Source of the DNA: Halomonas halophila
GTDB lineage: Bacteria > Pseudomonadota > Gammaproteobacteria > Pseudomonadales > Halomonadaceae
Length of the DNA stretch: 25,023 nucleotides
Direction of reading: 5' to 3'
Assembly (NCBI GenBank): GCA_002433675.1
Contig: DJIP01000077.1
Coordinates: 1-25,023 of the forward strand
The notes below the pieces were generated by a model. It saw nothing but the letters and a program-made list of their open reading frames with translations. It was not told where the DNA came from and did no database searches. The translations under genes were made by a program, and so were the position numbers. Shown one piece after another: positions 23,231 through 25,023 of this stretch; position 1 is the stretch's first letter, and each line of letters opens with the position of its first letter.

Positions 23231-23734
23231 ATGACCCAGGATGACCTTTCCCCCGACGACCGCCCCAGCAAGTCCCAGCTCAAGCGGGAGATGCACGAGC
23301 TGCAGGCGCTGGGCGAGCGCTTCATCGCGATGAAGCCCGAGGAACGCGCCCGCTTCCCACTGTCGGACGATCTGCTTCGCGCCATCGACGAGACCGACCG
23401 CATTCGTGCCCGCGAGGCCAGACGCCGCCATATGCAGTACGTCGGCAAGCTGATGCGCAAGGAAGACCTGGAGGCCATCCAGGCGGTCTTCGACGACATC
23501 GAGAAGGCTCAGGTCCAGCGCGACCATGCCTTCCTGCGCCTGGAAAAGTGGCGTGATCGCCTGATCGAGGAAGGCGATGACGCTGTCGAGCCCTTCCTCG
23601 AAGACTACCCCCAGACCGATCGCCAGGCGCTGCGTCAGCTGATCCGCAACGCCCGCAAGGAGCGCGAGCAGAACAAGCCACCCACCAACGCCAAGCGCCT
23701 GTACAAGCTATTGCGTGATACCGCCGGGCTCTAG
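23231..23734 (+). CDS. yjgA: Ribosome-associated protein YjgA (DarP)
   Basis: A 167-residue, highly charged and mostly helical protein of the YjgA/DUF615 family (E. coli 183 residues), now called DarP for its role in late assembly of the 50S ribosomal subunit. Typical wording: KSQLKREMHELQALGERF, FPLSDDLLRAIDETDRIRAREARRRHMQYVGKLMRKED, and the C-terminal QTDRQALRQLIRNARKEREQNKPPTNAKRLYKLLRD. AGGGA lies upstream of the ATG at 23231. The frame is open far upstream, but that part is antisense to pmbA and meaningless. Its place between tldD and pmbA is as in pseudomonads. Confidence 0.95.
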   Translation: MTQDDLSPDDRPSKSQLKREMHELQALGERFIAMKPEERARFPLSDDLLRAIDETDRIRAREARRRHMQYVGKLMRKEDLEAIQAVFDDIEKAQVQRDHAFLRLEKWRDRLIEEGDDAVEPFLEDYPQTDRQALRQLIRNARKEREQNKPPTNAKRLYKLLRDTAGL

Positions 23735-23862
23735 CAAGGTCAGCAAGGCCAGCAAATTGTCTGCACTCGCCGACTTTTCGCAAAAAGCCCAGGGTTCACC
23801 TGAAACGTGCCTGCGTTCGTCGCCGTTTCCGCCGACGCCCTGGGTCCTGCACGCTCCCCTTT

Positions 23863-23886
23863 GGCGCCGACACCTCCGTCGGCGCC
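23863..23886. terminator. Hairpin between convergent yjgA and tldD
   Basis: GGCGCCGAC and GTCGGCGCC form a perfect 9-bp stem around a six-base loop in the 185-base gap between the two convergent genes. There is only a weak T-run on either side, so it may work as a bidirectional terminator or simply stabilise 3' ends. Confidence 0.55.
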
Positions 23887-23919
23887 GCCTTGTCGCTCAG
23901 TCAGCTTGCCTCAACTGTC

Positions 23920-25023
23920 TCAGGACTGGGTGCCACCCACGGTCAACTCGTCGAGCTTGAGGGTCGGCTGACCGACGCCCACCGGCACCCCCTGTCCTTC
24001 CTTGCCGCACACCCCGATACCGGTATCCAGTTCCATGTCGTGGCCGATCATCGAGACCTGGCCCATGGCTTCGGGGCCATTGCCGATCAGCGTCGCTCCC
24101 TTGACCGGCGCGGTGATACGACCGTCCTCGATCAGGTAGGCTTCGCTGGCCGAGAACACGAACTTGCCTGAGGTGATATCCACCTGGCCGCCGCCGAAGC
24201 TGACCGCGTAAAGCCCGCGCGAGACGCTCTTGATGATGTCCTGGGGGTCGTCCATGCCGGCGCGCATGTAGGTATTGGTCATGCGCGGCATCGGCATATG
24301 GGCGAAGGATTCGCGACGGGCGTTACCGGTCGGTGCCATGCCCATCAGGCGGGCATTCAGTTTGTCCTGCATGTAGCCAGTGAGGATGCCGTCCTCGATC
24401 AGGGTCGTGCATTGGCTGGGGGTGCCTTCATCGTCCACCGACATCGAACCACGGCGATCCATCAGGGTGCCGTCGTCGACCACGGTGACGCCGGGCGAGG
24501 CCACTCGCTCGCCGATACGACCGGCGAAGGCCGAGCTGCCCTTGCGATTGAAGTCACCCTCGAGGCCGTGGCCCACCGCCTCGTGCAGCAGGATGCCGGG
24601 CCAGCCGGCACCCAGCACCACCGGCATCTGTCCGGCGGGGGCATCGGTCGCCTCCAGATTGACCAGCGCCTGACGTACCGCTTCCTTGGCGTAGGTCTCG
24701 GCGACACCTTCGTCGCGCAGTCGTGCCATGGGGTAGCGGCCACCACCACCGGCGCTGCCACGTTCACGCCGGCCGTTCTTGACCGCGATGACGCTGACAT
24801 TGAGCCTCACCAACGGGCGCACGTCGGCGGCAACGGTACCGTCACTGGCGCTGACCAGTACCACTTCGTAGACGCCGGACAGCGAGGCGCTGACCTGGGA
24901 GACGCTGGGGTCGGCAGCCCGCGCCACCCGGTCGGCCAGCTTGAGCATGGCGACCTTGTCTTCGGCCGACAGCCCCGACAGCGGGTCGATGCCCGCGTAG
25001 CGCGGCTCGGCACTGACCTGGAT
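23920..25023 (-). CDS. tldD: Metalloprotease subunit TldD (5' end beyond the window)
   Basis: The last 367 residues of TldD; the gene runs off the right edge and lacks roughly its first 110 codons (E. coli TldD has 481). The zinc-binding HExxxH motif (HEAVGH, codons at 24568-24585) sits in [24 protein letters not shown]. Other family parts are [72 protein letters not shown] and SYGGGQVD-like [29 protein letters not shown]. It is the catalytic partner of PmbA, encoded two genes away on the same strand. The frame stays open to the window edge, upstream of the internal ATG at 24948, so that ATG is not the start. Confidence 0.96.
   Translation of the reverse strand: MQVSAEPRYAGIDPLSGLSAEDKVAMLKLADRVARAADPSVSQVSASLSGVYEVVLVSASDGTVAADVRPLVRLNVSVIAVKNGRRERGSAGGGGRYPMARLRDEGVAETYAKEAVRQALVNLEATDAPAGQMPVVLGAGWPGILLHEAVGHGLEGDFNRKGSSAFAGRIGERVASPGVTVVDDGTLMDRRGSMSVDDEGTPSQCTTLIEDGILTGYMQDKLNARLMGMAPTGNARRESFAHMPMPRMTNTYMRAGMDDPQDIIKSVSRGLYAVSFGGGQVDITSGKFVFSASEAYLIEDGRITAPVKGATLIGNGPEAMGQVSMIGHDMELDTGIGVCGKEGQGVPVGVGQPTLKLDELTVGGTQS

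Overview
The window looks like chromosomal DNA of a high-GC gammaproteobacterium, most likely Halomonadaceae (Halomonas-like). This rests on gene content and protein style: E. coli/Pseudomonas-type FolX, FolE, SrkA, YiaW/YiaV, TldD, YjgA and PmbA, with acidic, high-GC coding sequence. The assignment is by recognition of protein families, not by database search. I count 21 protein genes (the last one cut by the window edge), one tRNA, one pseudogene fragment and several regulatory sites.

Layout. 1-2737: gabD, folX and folE on the minus strand (succinate-semialdehyde oxidation; pterin synthesis). 3184-3747: a secreted protein of unknown function. 3794-4786: the kinase gene srkA. 4838-5638: comF, divergent from the biotin operon bioB-bioF-bioH-bioC-bioD (5756-10799). 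The comF/bioB gap holds two BirA-type operators laid over a good sigma70 promoter. bioA is absent here. 10959-11043: tRNA-Leu(UAG) with its own promoter. 11434-13392: a secreted alkyl sulfatase gene of clearly lower GC, with a good terminator and a palindromic candidate operator. 13902-15433: the yiaW-yiaV pair (small membrane protein plus HlyD-type protein). 15590-16318: a two-TM unknown. 16508-18094: a DASS/SLC13 transporter. 18186-18800: an HD-domain hydrolase of the (p)ppGpp-hydrolase type. 18973-20247: metY. 20281-20614: a 167-bp tandem duplication containing a terminator hairpin and the 3' end of the next gene. 20507-21565: a DUF1254/DUF1214 protein. 21740-25023: pmbA, yjgA and tldD.

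How the genes work together. The biotin block makes a malonyl-ACP methyl ester (BioC), lets fatty acid synthesis extend it, removes the methyl group (BioH), and builds the rings (BioF, BioD, BioB). Start/stop overlaps couple bioF-bioH and bioH-bioC. FolE and FolX fit dihydromonapterin synthesis. TldD and PmbA form one protease.

I found no CRISPR array, insertion sequence, phage gene or toxin-antitoxin pair. The most interesting signals are small: the double BirA operator; the 3' gene remnant whose differences from the live copy are all synonymous; in-frame tandem repeats expanded at three places in bioH and inside the zinc ribbon of comF; and the low-GC sulfatase block beside a tRNA gene.
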